A stretch of DNA of 64,000 bases, taken from assembly GCA_964611335.1 (NCBI GenBank), contig CAZSXR010000001.1:682001-746000 (forward strand). Reading direction: 5' to 3'. A model generated the notes under the pieces. That model made no database searches and was not told the origin of the DNA. It saw nothing but the letters and a program-made list of their open reading frames with translations. The translations under genes and the position numbers were made by a program. Origin of the DNA: BOG-1112 sp964611335. GTDB lineage: Bacteria; Bdellovibrionota_B; Oligoflexia; Oligoflexales; Bog-1112. Of the stretch, positions 17,443 to 25,706 are shown one piece after another; the first letter of the stretch is position 1, and every line of letters begins with the position of its first letter.

Positions 17443-18789
17443 TTAGTTACACAGATCTTCAAAAGATTTTTTAATATCTTCGTTAGCATTTGCAGCTATA
17501 TTAGCTATAGCATAGAGAGGGTAAGAGTGGACCTTCTCATATATTGAATAGGGATGTGTGGAGAAGCGTATACCATAGGGGCTGTTTTCATGGGTTTCTA
17601 AGAACATGTGAAGACTTCTCAGACGAGTGCCTTGCGAGCTCTTTACTTCGATAGGGAAGATTTTATCTTGATGTTGTATGACAAAATCAAGTTCAGCTTC
17701 ACTTCCTTTAGAGTTTCTATGCCAGTAATAGAGGTTTGCTTTTTTAGTAGGATGCTCATATGCGAGAAGTTCTTGCCCAACGAAAGCTTCTGCAAGAGTA
17801 CCTTTGTTTATAAAGGATTCTAGTGGATTTAAAATCCAATCTCCTGTTTTTATATCAAGCATAAATTGACTCAAGGCAACATCGATAAATAGTAATTTGA
17901 ACATATCGGGATTTACTTGTGCTCCCAGAGGAATTCCTTGGGCATCTGAGTGTTGCACTTTATGAATAATACCTGCTGTTGTAAGCAGTTCTAAACAAGG
18001 TTCTAGCTCTCTTTTCCTATATTCTCCGACAAGATTGTATTTAAATTTCTTTCCAAGTTGATGAGGAATGTGTGAAAAAAGAAGTTCAAGATATTTTATC
18101 TGATGGCTTTTCCCATATTTTATAAAATCGTATCGATAAGCATCAGCTAAAATTTGTGAGATTTGAGCGCAATCCAACAGGTTTTGAGAAGATCTCCAAC
18201 ATTCTACACTTTGTGGCATCCCACCTATTGCAATGTAGCTTCCTAGATGCTGCAATAAAGTTTCATGCAAGACTTCAGGTTCTTTCTTTATAGGATGAGT
18301 GAGTATCTGTTCTATGAGTATAGGTTTTTCAAGAGCCCTGAGAAATTCGATAAATGAGAGCGGATACATGTATAAAAATTGCACGCGTCCTACCGGTACT
18401 CCCACCTTCTCAATAGCAAAATCAAGTAAGGAACCTGCTGCAATGATATGAAGTTCTGGAAATTTTTCATAAAAATAACGCAAAGCTGTAATGGCTTCCG
18501 GTACAGTCTGAATTTCGTCAAGAAATAAAAGCGTTTCTCCAGGCACTATACGTTTCTCTGTCATTGCGGAAAAAACCTGCAGAATTTTATTCGGATCTAT
18601 ATCACCTTCAAATAAAGCTCTGACTTTTTTGTTCACTTCAAAATTGATTTCAACGAAAGACGAAAAACTTGTAGAGAAGGCTCTTACAGCATAAGTTTTT
18701 CCAACTTGACGGGCACCTCTCAAAAGAAGCGGTCTTCGAATAGCGCTGTTTTTCCATTTTCTTAAATGGAAGTCGATAAGGCGTTTCAT
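17443..18789 (-). CDS. AAA_14/DUF4143 ATPase (ATPase 1)
   Basis: 448 residues. The P-loop GARQVGKT is at 25-32 and a Walker B LLFLDEIQ follows. The C-terminal DUF4143 region contains ELDFVIQ and, ten residues on, PIEVKSSQG, the D...ExK pattern of a PD-(D/E)xK nuclease-like fold. The function of this very common bacterial/archaeal family is not established. Of two possible ATGs, 18789 has GGAG upstream; 18804 has none. It has its own promoter at 18846-18874 and lies between the two copies of the 169-bp repeat, opposite in strand to the HAD operon, as expected of an inserted cassette. Confidence 0.85.
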   Translation of the reverse strand: MKRLIDFHLRKWKNSAIRRPLLLRGARQVGKTYAVRAFSTSFSSFVEINFEVNKKVRALFEGDIDPNKILQVFSAMTEKRIVPGETLLFLDEIQTVPEAITALRYFYEKFPELHIIAAGSLLDFAIEKVGVPVGRVQFLYMYPLSFIEFLRALEKPILIEQILTHPIKKEPEVLHETLLQHLGSYIAIGGMPQSVECWRSSQNLLDCAQISQILADAYRYDFIKYGKSHQIKYLELLFSHIPHQLGKKFKYNLVGEYRKRELEPCLELLTTAGIIHKVQHSDAQGIPLGAQVNPDMFKLLFIDVALSQFMLDIKTGDWILNPLESFINKGTLAEAFVGQELLAYEHPTKKANLYYWHRNSKGSEAELDFVIQHQDKIFPIEVKSSQGTRLRSLHMFLETHENSPYGIRFSTHPYSIYEKVHSYPLYAIANIAANANEDIKKSFEDLCN

Positions 18790-18808
18790 AAGCGAATTCT
18801 CCATTAAA

Positions 18809-18862
18809 CGGTTAATACGACCATATAGGGTTATTTAGTACGGTTATTATAGCCATATATGG
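18809..18862. repeat. Pair of 22-bp direct repeats upstream of ATPase 1
   Basis: 18809-18830 and 18841-18862 match at 17 of 22 positions (CGGTTAATACGACCATATAG versus CGGTTATTATAGCCATATAT at the start). The starts are 32 bp apart, three helical turns, so two proteins would bind the same face of the DNA. The distal copy overlaps the -10 and spacer of the promoter. They are likely operator sites. Confidence 0.55.
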
Positions 18863-18874
18863 CTGTTTTGTCGA
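18846..18874 (-). promoter_or_regulatory. Sigma-70-type promoter of ATPase 1 with palindromic spacer
   Basis: Read on the minus strand: -35 TCGACA (18874-18869), a 17-bp spacer, -10 TATAAT (18851-18846). The spacer and its edge hold a perfect 14-bp palindrome AGCCATATATGGCT (18851-18864), placed where a repressor would block polymerase. Confidence 0.65.
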
Positions 18875-18925
18875 TTGAGAATGGCATAAAAAAATCCGGC
18901 GATAAAGCTGTACCTATGCAGGTTT

Positions 18926-19094
18926 GAAGATGGAAAGAAGGTGCAGAGTCTCAGGCAGGTGCTAGCAAAGTGTGCACTCAGTCCCGAACAAGCGGTGTTC
19001 TACGGAGATATGCCTTCGGATTACGCAGCTGCACAACAGTGTGGTATCCCCTTTGTGCGTGTGCACAGTCTTATGGGTGTGCGAAGTGAGTGGG
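18926..19094 (+). repeat. 169-bp exact direct repeat, right copy (HAD 3' remnant)
   Basis: Second copy of 17233-17401. Read in the HAD frame it continues past the repeat to EWGGFC and stop TAG at 19106-19108, ending 11 bp before the convergent lipoprotein gene. This suggests it is the ancestral 3' end of the HAD gene, displaced by insertion of the ATPase cassette. Confidence 0.95.
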
Positions 19095-19118
19095 GGGGCT
19101 TCTGTTAGTGTTTCAGTT

Positions 19119-21803
19119 TTATCTTCTTATCTTTTTTAGAGCAGCTCTGCTTTTAAATATCTGAGTCATAGCTTTATCAAGTGTTTCAAACAACCGTGAC
19201 TCAGGAGTCTCTGCAAGACCGAATTGGGAGCTTCCTACTGCAATGGAGGTGATAGCTGCAGCAATTCCGATACCAAAGCCGGTAAATTTTTCGATGGTGG
19301 CAGATTTTTTCGTTGCCTCGATTTTAGGTTTGTTTGCGGTAGATTCTTCCAGGTTTCTGTTTAAAGTATCGATGTCTGTTTTGTGCTCTAGGACTTTATC
19401 ACTTAATATTCTTTGATGACTTTCAAACGAAGTTTGATCTCTTTTAATTTTTTGTTCCAATACCTCTCTTTGTTCTTGTCTTTTACGAAGCCCTTCATCA
19501 AGAGCGCGCTGTTTTTCTTCAAGAGATCCTATTTCTGCTCTCAATCTTGATTGAAGCTCTTTCTCTTCAGCTACGAACGATTCTGGTGATTCTTTCATTC
19601 TTAGGTTCAGCTCTTCCTGGAAACGTTTTTTTTCTCTTAAAGCCTCCTCGTTTTCGAGTATCTGGTGTTGAAGGCTGTTTTCTAGACGTTCTAATTCCAG
19701 GATTTGTGGATTCCCGCTGATTTGTGGCTTTTTGTCATGGAGTTTTTGAATCTCCTCTTCTTGTGCTTTTAGAAAATCAGGAAGTTTTTGTCTCTCTTCT
19801 AGGAGTGAATCCGCTGAAATTTCATGGTCACTAAAAGCTTCTTTTACAGCTGCGAGTTCCTTTTTCAAGTTATCTAACTCATCTGCATTGAAGTGTTTTA
19901 ATTCGTCTATAACTCTTTTTCGTTCTTCATTTTCTATTTTCTTGTTCTCATATTCCTCAAGTTTTCGTTCAAGAGCCTCTTTGGAATAAGAATCTGACCC
20001 TAAAATGTCAGAAAAGGGAGGCAAAGGGTATTGTCCAAAATAGGAAGCAGCAGAATAGACACCAAAATAACTAGACCAATTGTAGACTTTTTTCTGATAA
20101 TTTATTTCTGCAGCCCACTCATAAGATAAATGAAAAATAGCAACCCTTTCCCGGATGGGAAGTGCTAAAAATTCTTTTAAGAGTTCCTCTCTCGTCAAAG
20201 TTGAAAATCGATTTGGATCGTTGGCATTTATGATTGCTTGAAAGCGAATACGTCCGGGATTTAAGTTGTCTTTGACTCCGTGTACGGATTCAAGCATCAC
20301 ACCTTCAAACATCTTTTCCTTTTGAGGATATAGTTTTTCAATCTCTTGAGGATCTTTTATATAGTTTTGATTCGCCTCGGTATACTTTTGGAAATTATTT
20401 TCGAAAAGTTGAATTCGTTCTGTTAATTCGATTATTTTTTTGCGTTGCTCAAATGCAAGCTTGTTTTGTTCAGCTACTAAACTTGCTTTTTGTCCATCGT
20501 CTTCTTTAACTCTAGAAATTTCTTGTTCTATTTCAGCGATTTGTTTGTCCAAATTTTCTATCTCATTTTTTAAACCTTCCAAAAAACCTATTTTTTCTTG
20601 TGAAACCCTTTCTTTTTCCTTCACTAATAAAGCTTTATCTTCAATCAATTTGCTTTGTTCCTGCTCTATTAGAATTTCCGCTTCCTTCTTTTTTTCTAAC
20701 AATTCTTCTCGTTTTCTTGGGCTGTCATCTAATTGCCTTTTAAGCTCTTGTATTTTAGCTTCATGTTGAGATCTTGTTAATTCTGTTTCCTTTTCTAATA
20801 AGGGGAGCTCTTCAGTGTCAACTTTCAATATAGATTTTTTGGTCTCGATTGCGTCATTAATAGCTTCTAGCTCTATTTGCAGTCTTCTTATTTCATTTTC
20901 TGTATGGGTTATTTTTTCTTCTAAAGTGGAAAAATCTACCGCGTAACTAAGAGCTTTTGAAAGACGCCATTGTCCATGCATTCCTGCTATGAGGCTTAGA
21001 ACACTGAAGGTTCCTAGGCTGATTGCAACGATGCTGTTGGTGGAAATATTGCTTGTTTTTGTCGGGGGACTAGAGCTTGGACTTGGACTTGGAGGAATGC
21101 TATTTGTAAGTGTGTCGAGATTTTGAGAGTTTACAAATTCTGAACAGGTGTTCTTATCAACGTTGTTGACTTGGTTTTGTGCAAGAATTCCCAAATCTGA
21201 ATTTTTAGCAGAGTCTGAACTTGCTATGTAGGTTTTAAGTCCATCCTGAATGTTTTGACATTGCTGAATAATGTTGTTTTGTTCGTTTTGAATATTTGTA
21301 ATGACAGGTGCGACTTCGGGGGGATTTAAAGGAAATACGGAACTTACAAAATCTTTTGTGATTTCACTTCCACAAAGCTTATCAGGTGATAAAGCGTTTT
21401 GTGGGTTCACACAGGATTGCAAATGAATGGTCATTATTTTTGCAGGAATGGAATTTAAAGTAAAGGTTCCGCTTGCAGATTCCTTGGCTTTATCTTGTGA
21501 AGGGTTACATGTCGAAGCATTATCTTTATCACATACCCATAAACGAACATAGTCAGCATTGATATCTTTGTTAGAAAACACGAATACACTTCCCAATCCA
21601 TTGGTATGTGATTCGTAGATCTGATTGATAAAAACTTTAAGTAAAGTTCCTGCGGTGGGAGCTAGGGGAGGAATGAGTTTTTCGGTTCCTTCCTTCTTGT
21701 TTGTAACGGAACCTGTATTTTTATTAGCTGCATGTCGACCTGAAACCGTCTTGCAAGTGGAAAGTGATATGAAAAGTATGAGACATAAAATTTTTCGAAG
21801 CAT
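19119..21803 (-). CDS. Large coiled-coil lipoprotein with two membrane segments (family L)
   Basis: 894 residues. A type II signal peptide ends LSTC with the lipidated Cys at 17, followed by K-T. A Cys-containing domain spans about 45-235, then a Ser/Pro linker, a membrane segment at 257-274, and long Glu/Lys/Gln-rich coiled coils at about 291-485 and 615-830. A glycine/alanine-rich membrane segment lies near 840-858, with a basic tail. The order lipid anchor, periplasmic part, TM, long middle, TM, tail is shared with the lipoproteins at 25707, 27151 and 32051. If in the inner membrane, the coiled coil would be cytoplasmic. No known family is recognised and the function is unknown. Confidence 0.75.
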   Translation of the reverse strand: MLRKILCLILFISLSTCKTVSGRHAANKNTGSVTNKKEGTEKLIPPLAPTAGTLLKVFINQIYESHTNGLGSVFVFSNKDINADYVRLWVCDKDNASTCNPSQDKAKESASGTFTLNSIPAKIMTIHLQSCVNPQNALSPDKLCGSEITKDFVSSVFPLNPPEVAPVITNIQNEQNNIIQQCQNIQDGLKTYIASSDSAKNSDLGILAQNQVNNVDKNTCSEFVNSQNLDTLTNSIPPSPSPSSSPPTKTSNISTNSIVAISLGTFSVLSLIAGMHGQWRLSKALSYAVDFSTLEEKITHTENEIRRLQIELEAINDAIETKKSILKVDTEELPLLEKETELTRSQHEAKIQELKRQLDDSPRKREELLEKKKEAEILIEQEQSKLIEDKALLVKEKERVSQEKIGFLEGLKNEIENLDKQIAEIEQEISRVKEDDGQKASLVAEQNKLAFEQRKKIIELTERIQLFENNFQKYTEANQNYIKDPQEIEKLYPQKEKMFEGVMLESVHGVKDNLNPGRIRFQAIINANDPNRFSTLTREELLKEFLALPIRERVAIFHLSYEWAAEINYQKKVYNWSSYFGVYSAASYFGQYPLPPFSDILGSDSYSKEALERKLEEYENKKIENEERKRVIDELKHFNADELDNLKKELAAVKEAFSDHEISADSLLEERQKLPDFLKAQEEEIQKLHDKKPQISGNPQILELERLENSLQHQILENEEALREKKRFQEELNLRMKESPESFVAEEKELQSRLRAEIGSLEEKQRALDEGLRKRQEQREVLEQKIKRDQTSFESHQRILSDKVLEHKTDIDTLNRNLEESTANKPKIEATKKSATIEKFTGFGIGIAAAITSIAVGSSQFGLAETPESRLFETLDKAMTQIFKSRAALKKIRR

Positions 21804-21860
21804 ATTTCCCCCCGTTCTTTAGTTTTCGGCACAAAACGTAAAAAATTGAGAGGTAATTCT

Positions 21861-21882
21861 GTTCCACCTGACTGAACCCAAT
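21861..21882 (-). repeat. Degenerate REP-like half-unit
   Basis: GTTCCACCTGACTGAACCCA resembles the core CCACCTTACTGAACCCAAA with two changes and one lost base. It faces the opposite way to the unit at 22192, so the two could be eroded ends of one element. Confidence 0.45.
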
Positions 21883-21916
21883 CTATATTAGACTCTTTGC
21901 GAAACTCAAACCTGCT

Positions 21917-21943
21917 TCAGGGAGCAATTCCCTGAGTTTTTTT
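21917..21943 (+). terminator. Rho-independent terminator, or end of a small RNA
   Basis: A 7-bp stem TCAGGGA/TCCCTGA with a 5-nt loop is followed by G and seven T. It acts on the plus strand although no plus-strand gene precedes it (the lipoprotein gene runs the other way). It may insulate ATPase 2 or end a short untranslated RNA. The rest of the 21804-22221 gap is AT-rich and I see no gene in it. Confidence 0.6.
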
Positions 21944-22191
21944 CCTAATATTTCATCACTGCTCTAAAACGTGTTTTTACAAATATTTTTTTTATAAAAT
22001 GGTTCATTTTAAACCTCTGAGAGTAAATTACAGCGGAATTTTACTAAAGAAATGAATGTGTAGAAATAAAAATTTTTTAGCTCTTAATTTAAGTAGTAAT
22101 ATCAATCAAGTGCTCTAGCTATCGTGTTTTAAGAGCTGTGTCTTTTCATCGGATTTAAAATGGAGAGAGTCGAGTAGGGCGGCTCTTTATA

Positions 22192-22219
22192 GTTTGGGTT
22201 CAGTAAGGTGGTACCGATC
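22192..22219 (+). repeat. REP-like unit upstream of ATPase 2
   Basis: GTTTGGGTTCAGTAAGGTGG followed by TACCGATC. The same AAGGTGGTACCGATCTT string occurs at 24388-24404 upstream of ATPase 3. Only one arm of the hairpin is present here. Confidence 0.75.
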
Positions 22220-22246
22220 TTTTGTATAGACATACAAAGTACAGGC

Positions 22247-22276
22247 GAGTAAATTGTATATGTATACAATTTACTC
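22247..22276. promoter_or_regulatory. 30-bp palindrome directly before ATPase 2
   Basis: Perfect 14-bp arms GAGTAAATTGTATA and TATACAATTTACTC separated by TG end one base before the GGAGG ribosome-binding site (22277-22281). A smaller inverted repeat TTTGTAT-AGAC-ATACAAA lies at 22221-22238. Either an operator or an mRNA hairpin affecting translation would fit. Confidence 0.75.
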
Positions 22277-22287
22277 GGAGGTTCATA

Positions 22288-23421
22288 TTGAACGTAAAAT
22301 CCAGATACTTAGAACCTGTCATTCAGCAATTTTTGTCTAAGAAAATGGTTTTTATAGGAGGTCCTAGACAAGTTGGAAAAACGACCATGTGTTTAAAATT
22401 CTTAACACCGCCAGACATTCAGAACCCTGCCTATATGAATTGGGATGACTTAGAAAATAAAAAATCTCTTAGAGAGGGAAAAATTCCGGATTCTAAAATT
22501 TTAGTCATTGATGAAATTCATAAGTTTAAGCAATGGCGCAACTTGATCAAAGGTTTCTACGACAAAAAGAAAAATGTACAAAATTTTATTATTACGGGTT
22601 CTGCAAGATTAGACTACTACCGTCGTGGTGGTGATTCTCTGATGGGACGTTATAGATACTTGAGATTGCATCCCCTTTCTGTTGCAGAATTGAATTTAAA
22701 AATATCTCAAGAGATGACGAATCTTCTTCAGTATGGTGGTTTTCCTGAACCTTATTTTGCTCAAAATGAAGTAGATTGGAAATTATGGAGTCGTGAGCGG
22801 CTTTATAGAATCATCAATGACGATATTCGTGATCTTGAATCTGTACGCGATATTTCCAACATTGAAATCCTTGCGGAAAATCTACCTGATCGTGTGGGTT
22901 CCCCTCTTTCGATTAACAATATTGCTCAAGATCTCTCAGTAAATCATAGGACTGCGGAAAATTGGGTGAGCATTCTCGAAAGGGTTTACTATTGTTACCG
23001 TATTGCTCCTTATGGTCCATCTAAAATAAATGCTGTGAAAAAAGAGAAGAAACTATATTTGTGGGATTGGAGTGCTGTGGAATCTTCTGGTGCACGTTTC
23101 GAGAATTTAGTTGCGAGCCATTTACTCAAATATTGCCACTTTCTTGAAGATACTCAGGGTGAAAAAATGGAATTGCGTTTTTTGAGAGATGTTGACAAAC
23201 GTGAGATTGATTTTGTTGTGATTAAAAATAAAAAAGCTCTTTTTGCTGTAGAATGTAAAACAGGAGAACGCAAGCTTTCAGAACACATCTCGTATTTCAA
23301 AAAAAGAACACCTATTCCTTTTTTCTATCAGGTTCATTTAGGAGATAAAGATTATAGTCCTGAAGAAGGGGTTAGAGTCTTACCGTTTACGAAATTCAGT
23401 CAACATATTGGATTACTTTAG
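22288..23421 (+). CDS. AAA_14/DUF4143 ATPase (ATPase 2)
   Basis: 377 residues from the TTG at 22288, chosen because GGAGG lies 6 nt upstream. A longer frame from 22222 would translate the palindrome and is unlikely. P-loop GGPRQVGKT, Walker B ILVIDEIHKF and sensor-like ITGSARLDYYRRGGDS lead into a winged-helix-like stretch (SINNIAQDLSVNHRTAENWV). The C-terminal DUF4143 part has EIDFVV and AVECKTGER, the D...ExK pattern. It is the shortest and most divergent of the four ATPases. Biological role not established; located between REP-like units and just before an MntA/HepT pair. Confidence 0.85.
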   Translation: MNVKSRYLEPVIQQFLSKKMVFIGGPRQVGKTTMCLKFLTPPDIQNPAYMNWDDLENKKSLREGKIPDSKILVIDEIHKFKQWRNLIKGFYDKKKNVQNFIITGSARLDYYRRGGDSLMGRYRYLRLHPLSVAELNLKISQEMTNLLQYGGFPEPYFAQNEVDWKLWSRERLYRIINDDIRDLESVRDISNIEILAENLPDRVGSPLSINNIAQDLSVNHRTAENWVSILERVYYCYRIAPYGPSKINAVKKEKKLYLWDWSAVESSGARFENLVASHLLKYCHFLEDTQGEKMELRFLRDVDKREIDFVVIKNKKALFAVECKTGERKLSEHISYFKKRTPIPFFYQVHLGDKDYSPEEGVRVLPFTKFSQHIGLL

Positions 23422-23475
23422 TGAAGGGAACAGTCGGGTGTCCCCTTCACTTGTCCTCTTTTACTCGACTGTCCC
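23421..23475. repeat. Palindromic REP-like element after ATPase 2
   Basis: GTGAAGGG/CCCTTCAC arms (23421-23428 and 23443-23450) enclose CAGTCGGGTGTCC, and an inverted ACTCGACTGTCCC follows at 23463-23475. CAGTCRGGTGTCCCCTT is also found after ATPase 3 (25685-25701). It may also stop transcription of ATPase 2, although no T-tract follows. Confidence 0.6.
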
Positions 23476-23521
23476 TTGGTGGTACACTCAAAGAGTCTCG
23501 AACTTTTTAAGGATCTTTCTC

Positions 23522-23920
23522 TTGGAAAATCAAAAGGAAATTATTTTAAAGTTGCAAAAACTACTTAAAGGCAAGGTGTACTTTGCCTTTTTATTTGGTT
23601 CTGCAGCAAGAGATGAATTGAATGAAGAAAGTGATATTGATTGTGCAGTCTATCTGAAAAACTTTTCAAAAGACTTTAATCGCTTCGAATTTATGGTGGA
23701 TATAGCTGGTCACTTTGATCGTCCCATGGATATCATAATATTGAACGATGCTGATTTGATTATCAGTATGCAAGTGATCGCGAATGGAAAGGTGATCATG
23801 GAAGAGGATTCGAAGAGGCTTATTGAGTTTAAAGCGCTCAGGACTTGCCAATATATTGATTACAAGATCAGTCGGAAAATCATTGAAGACAATCTCATGA
23901 AAGGCAAAATTTATGATTGA
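23522..23920 (+). CDS. MNT-domain nucleotidyltransferase antitoxin (MntA-like)
   Basis: 132 residues from a TTG at 23522 with AAGGA upstream; an in-frame opening at 23408 would read through the repeat element. The polymerase-beta-type motif is GSAARDELNEESDIDCAVYL, i.e. GS-x(n)-D-x-D with both metal ligands. Minimal nucleotidyltransferases of this type next to a HEPN gene act as antitoxins; characterised MntA proteins modify a tyrosine of the HEPN toxin with AMP. The gene overlaps the HEPN gene by 8 bp. Confidence 0.82.
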   Translation: MENQKEIILKLQKLLKGKVYFAFLFGSAARDELNEESDIDCAVYLKNFSKDFNRFEFMVDIAGHFDRPMDIIILNDADLIISMQVIANGKVIMEEDSKRLIEFKALRTCQYIDYKISRKIIEDNLMKGKIYD

Positions 23921-24326
23921 AAAGGATGCTATACTTTCGAAAATTTCTATCATTCAAAATTGTCTTAAAATGATTAAGAACGTGACTCAAATGAACGCAT
24001 CCAAACTCGATGATCTTGTCACTCAGGATGTTTTTGTTTTGAATGTGCAACGTGCTGCTCAAGCTGCGATTGACATAGCCCATCTTTTCATTGCGGAAAG
24101 GGGATTGAAACTTCCTGCAAATTATAAAGAAGCTTTTGCTATTTTAGAAAAAGCCTCCCTTATCTCCAGAGCTGTCTCAAAAAAAATGGAAAAAATGGTA
24201 GGTTTTAGAAATATTGCAGTTCATGATTACCGATCTCTTGATATTGCTATCTTAAAAGCGATTCTCAACTCTCATCTTAAAGATTTCGAAGAGTTCTATG
24301 AGGAAGTTTATAAGGCTTTGAAATAA
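23913..24326 (+). CDS. HEPN-domain ribonuclease toxin (HepT-like)
   Basis: A 137-residue alpha-helical HEPN protein. The catalytic signature R-x4-H is present and is followed by x-Y (RNIAVHDY, about residues 90-97): the R-x4-H-x-Y motif in which the tyrosine is the AMPylation target of MntA in characterised HepT/MntA systems. All residues look intact. It is translationally coupled to the upstream MNT gene. Expected activity is RNA cleavage held in check by the partner. Confidence 0.82.
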   Translation: MIEKDAILSKISIIQNCLKMIKNVTQMNASKLDDLVTQDVFVLNVQRAAQAAIDIAHLFIAERGLKLPANYKEAFAILEKASLISRAVSKKMEKMVGFRNIAVHDYRSLDIAILKAILNSHLKDFEEFYEEVYKALK

Positions 24327-24363
24327 GAACTGTAAAGGTCCCAAAGTACAAACACAGGTTTAA

Positions 24364-24404
24364 GTTTGGGTTCAGTAAGGTGGCACTTAAGGTGGTACCG
24401 ATCT
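24364..24404 (+). repeat. REP-like unit plus partial second unit upstream of ATPase 3
   Basis: GTTTGGGTTCAGTAAGGTGG at 24364-24383 is followed by TTAAGGTGGTACCGATCTT, a partial tandem copy. The second half matches the unit upstream of ATPase 2. Confidence 0.75.
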
Positions 24405-24439
24405 TCCGATCTTCATCTTTCCATATAGTATTTTATATA

Positions 24440-24497
24440 ATAATGGACATCTATTCCGTCTGTTATTATGATAATAGACGGAATAGATGTCCATTAT
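24440..24497. promoter_or_regulatory. Long inverted repeat before ATPase 3
   Basis: Perfect 22-bp arms (24440-24461 and 24476-24497; starting ATAATGGACATC) with a 14-nt AT-rich loop, ending 10 bp before the start codon. A TATAAT (24436-24441) overlaps the left arm and may be the -10 box, so binding to the palindrome could control transcription; in RNA the hairpin would sit next to the AGGA site. Confidence 0.75.
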
Positions 24498-24507
24498 AGG
24501 ATATTTT

Positions 24508-25674
24508 ATGCACTTAAAAAGATTCTTCCCTTTCGATTGGATTTTAAAGGAATCAACTGATTTTTCTGCTTTTTTTCTGTTTGGACCTCGTCAAACAGGA
24601 AAATCGACATGGATTCGCGACTTCTTTAAATCAAATGCAATGCTTGTGAATTTGTTGGATGCAGACCAGTTTGGAGAATTATCGCGGCAGCCAAGTTTAT
24701 TGAGACAAAGGATCATGGCTAAAGAGCAAAGTCCTGAATGGGTGGTCATTGATGAGATACAAAAATTACCGAAAGTTTTAGACGAAGTTCATTTAATGCT
24801 CGAAGAAACACAAATAAAATTTTTACTCACGGGATCTTCAGCTAGAAAGTTGAGAAAGCAAGGAGTGAATCTTCTTGGTGGTCGTGCGTTAGATCTCCGT
24901 TTTCATCCGTTAGTATTTAAAGAATTGAAAGAAGAGTTCGATCTCGTCAAAGCTTTGAGTTATGGTTTGATCCCTAGCGTCTATCTTGCAAAAAAACCTC
25001 AGCAGAGACTTTCTTCTTATGTGCATACATATCTTCAAGAAGAAATTGCACAAGAAGGGCATACAAGAAATCTGTCAAACTTTAGTAGATTTCTTGATGT
25101 TGCAGGACTCTCACATGGGCAGATGATCAATTTCTCTCAAATCAGTTCGGATGCAGGAGTTGTAAAAACAACAGTCATCGAGTATTTCAAAATTTTAGAA
25201 GATACTCTTATTGCTCAAAAGCTTCCTGCATTTCGAGAGACAGTCAAAAGAAAAGCCATCGAAACAGCTAAATTTTATTTTTTTGATTTGGGAGTTGCTC
25301 GTTTTTTGAGTGGAAAAAAACGGAGTTTTGAAAATTCTCTTCACGAAGCAGGGATTGAATTTGAATCTTTCATCTATCAAGAAATAAAAACTTACCTGGA
25401 CTATCACCTTTCGGAATGTGCTTTGTCTTATTGGCGATCTGTTTCAGGATTTGAAGTTGATTTTATAATCGGAGATAGAAGTGCGATAGAATGTAAAACA
25501 ACAACTCTTGTACAGTCGAGAGATCTCAAAGGTTTAAAAGCTTTTAGAGAAGAGGGCATTGTTAAGAATTATGTTCTTGTTTGTCGAGAGCAAACAGCTC
25601 GAGTGGTAGATGGGATTCTAATAGTACCCTGGCAAGAATTTTTAGAAGCTTTATGGGAGGGACGTTGGTCGTAG
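24508..25674 (+). CDS. AAA_14/DUF4143 ATPase (ATPase 3)
   Basis: 388 residues from the ATG at 24508 (AGGA 6 nt upstream); an ATG at 24487 lies inside the inverted repeat and lacks a ribosome-binding site. P-loop FGPRQTGKST, Walker B WVVIDEIQKL and the sensor FLLTGSSARKLRKQG are followed by a GGR-containing loop. The C-terminal part has EVDFIIGDRSAIECKTT, again D...ExK. It is clearly closer to ATPase 4 than to 1 or 2 (shared FLLTGSSARKL, YLQEE/YLKEE). Function of the family is unknown. Confidence 0.86.
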   Translation: MHLKRFFPFDWILKESTDFSAFFLFGPRQTGKSTWIRDFFKSNAMLVNLLDADQFGELSRQPSLLRQRIMAKEQSPEWVVIDEIQKLPKVLDEVHLMLEETQIKFLLTGSSARKLRKQGVNLLGGRALDLRFHPLVFKELKEEFDLVKALSYGLIPSVYLAKKPQQRLSSYVHTYLQEEIAQEGHTRNLSNFSRFLDVAGLSHGQMINFSQISSDAGVVKTTVIEYFKILEDTLIAQKLPAFRETVKRKAIETAKFYFFDLGVARFLSGKKRSFENSLHEAGIEFESFIYQEIKTYLDYHLSECALSYWRSVSGFEVDFIIGDRSAIECKTTTLVQSRDLKGLKAFREEGIVKNYVLVCREQTARVVDGILIVPWQEFLEALWEGRWS

Positions 25675-25679
25675 GAATT

Positions 25680-25703
25680 GGGGACAGTCAGGTGTCCCCT
25701 TTT
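25680..25703 (+). terminator. Rho-independent terminator after ATPase 3
   Basis: Perfect stem GGGGACA/TGTCCCC with loop GTCAGG followed by four T. It also contains the CAGTCRGGTGTCCCCTT unit seen after ATPase 2, so a mobile palindrome here serves as terminator. It lies 3 bp from the end of the convergent lipoprotein gene. Confidence 0.8.
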
Positions 25704-25706
25704 ATC

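Noticed and set aside
17233..19094. Insertion sequence or composite transposon
   Set aside because: No transposase and no terminal inverted repeats; the direct repeats are host gene sequence.
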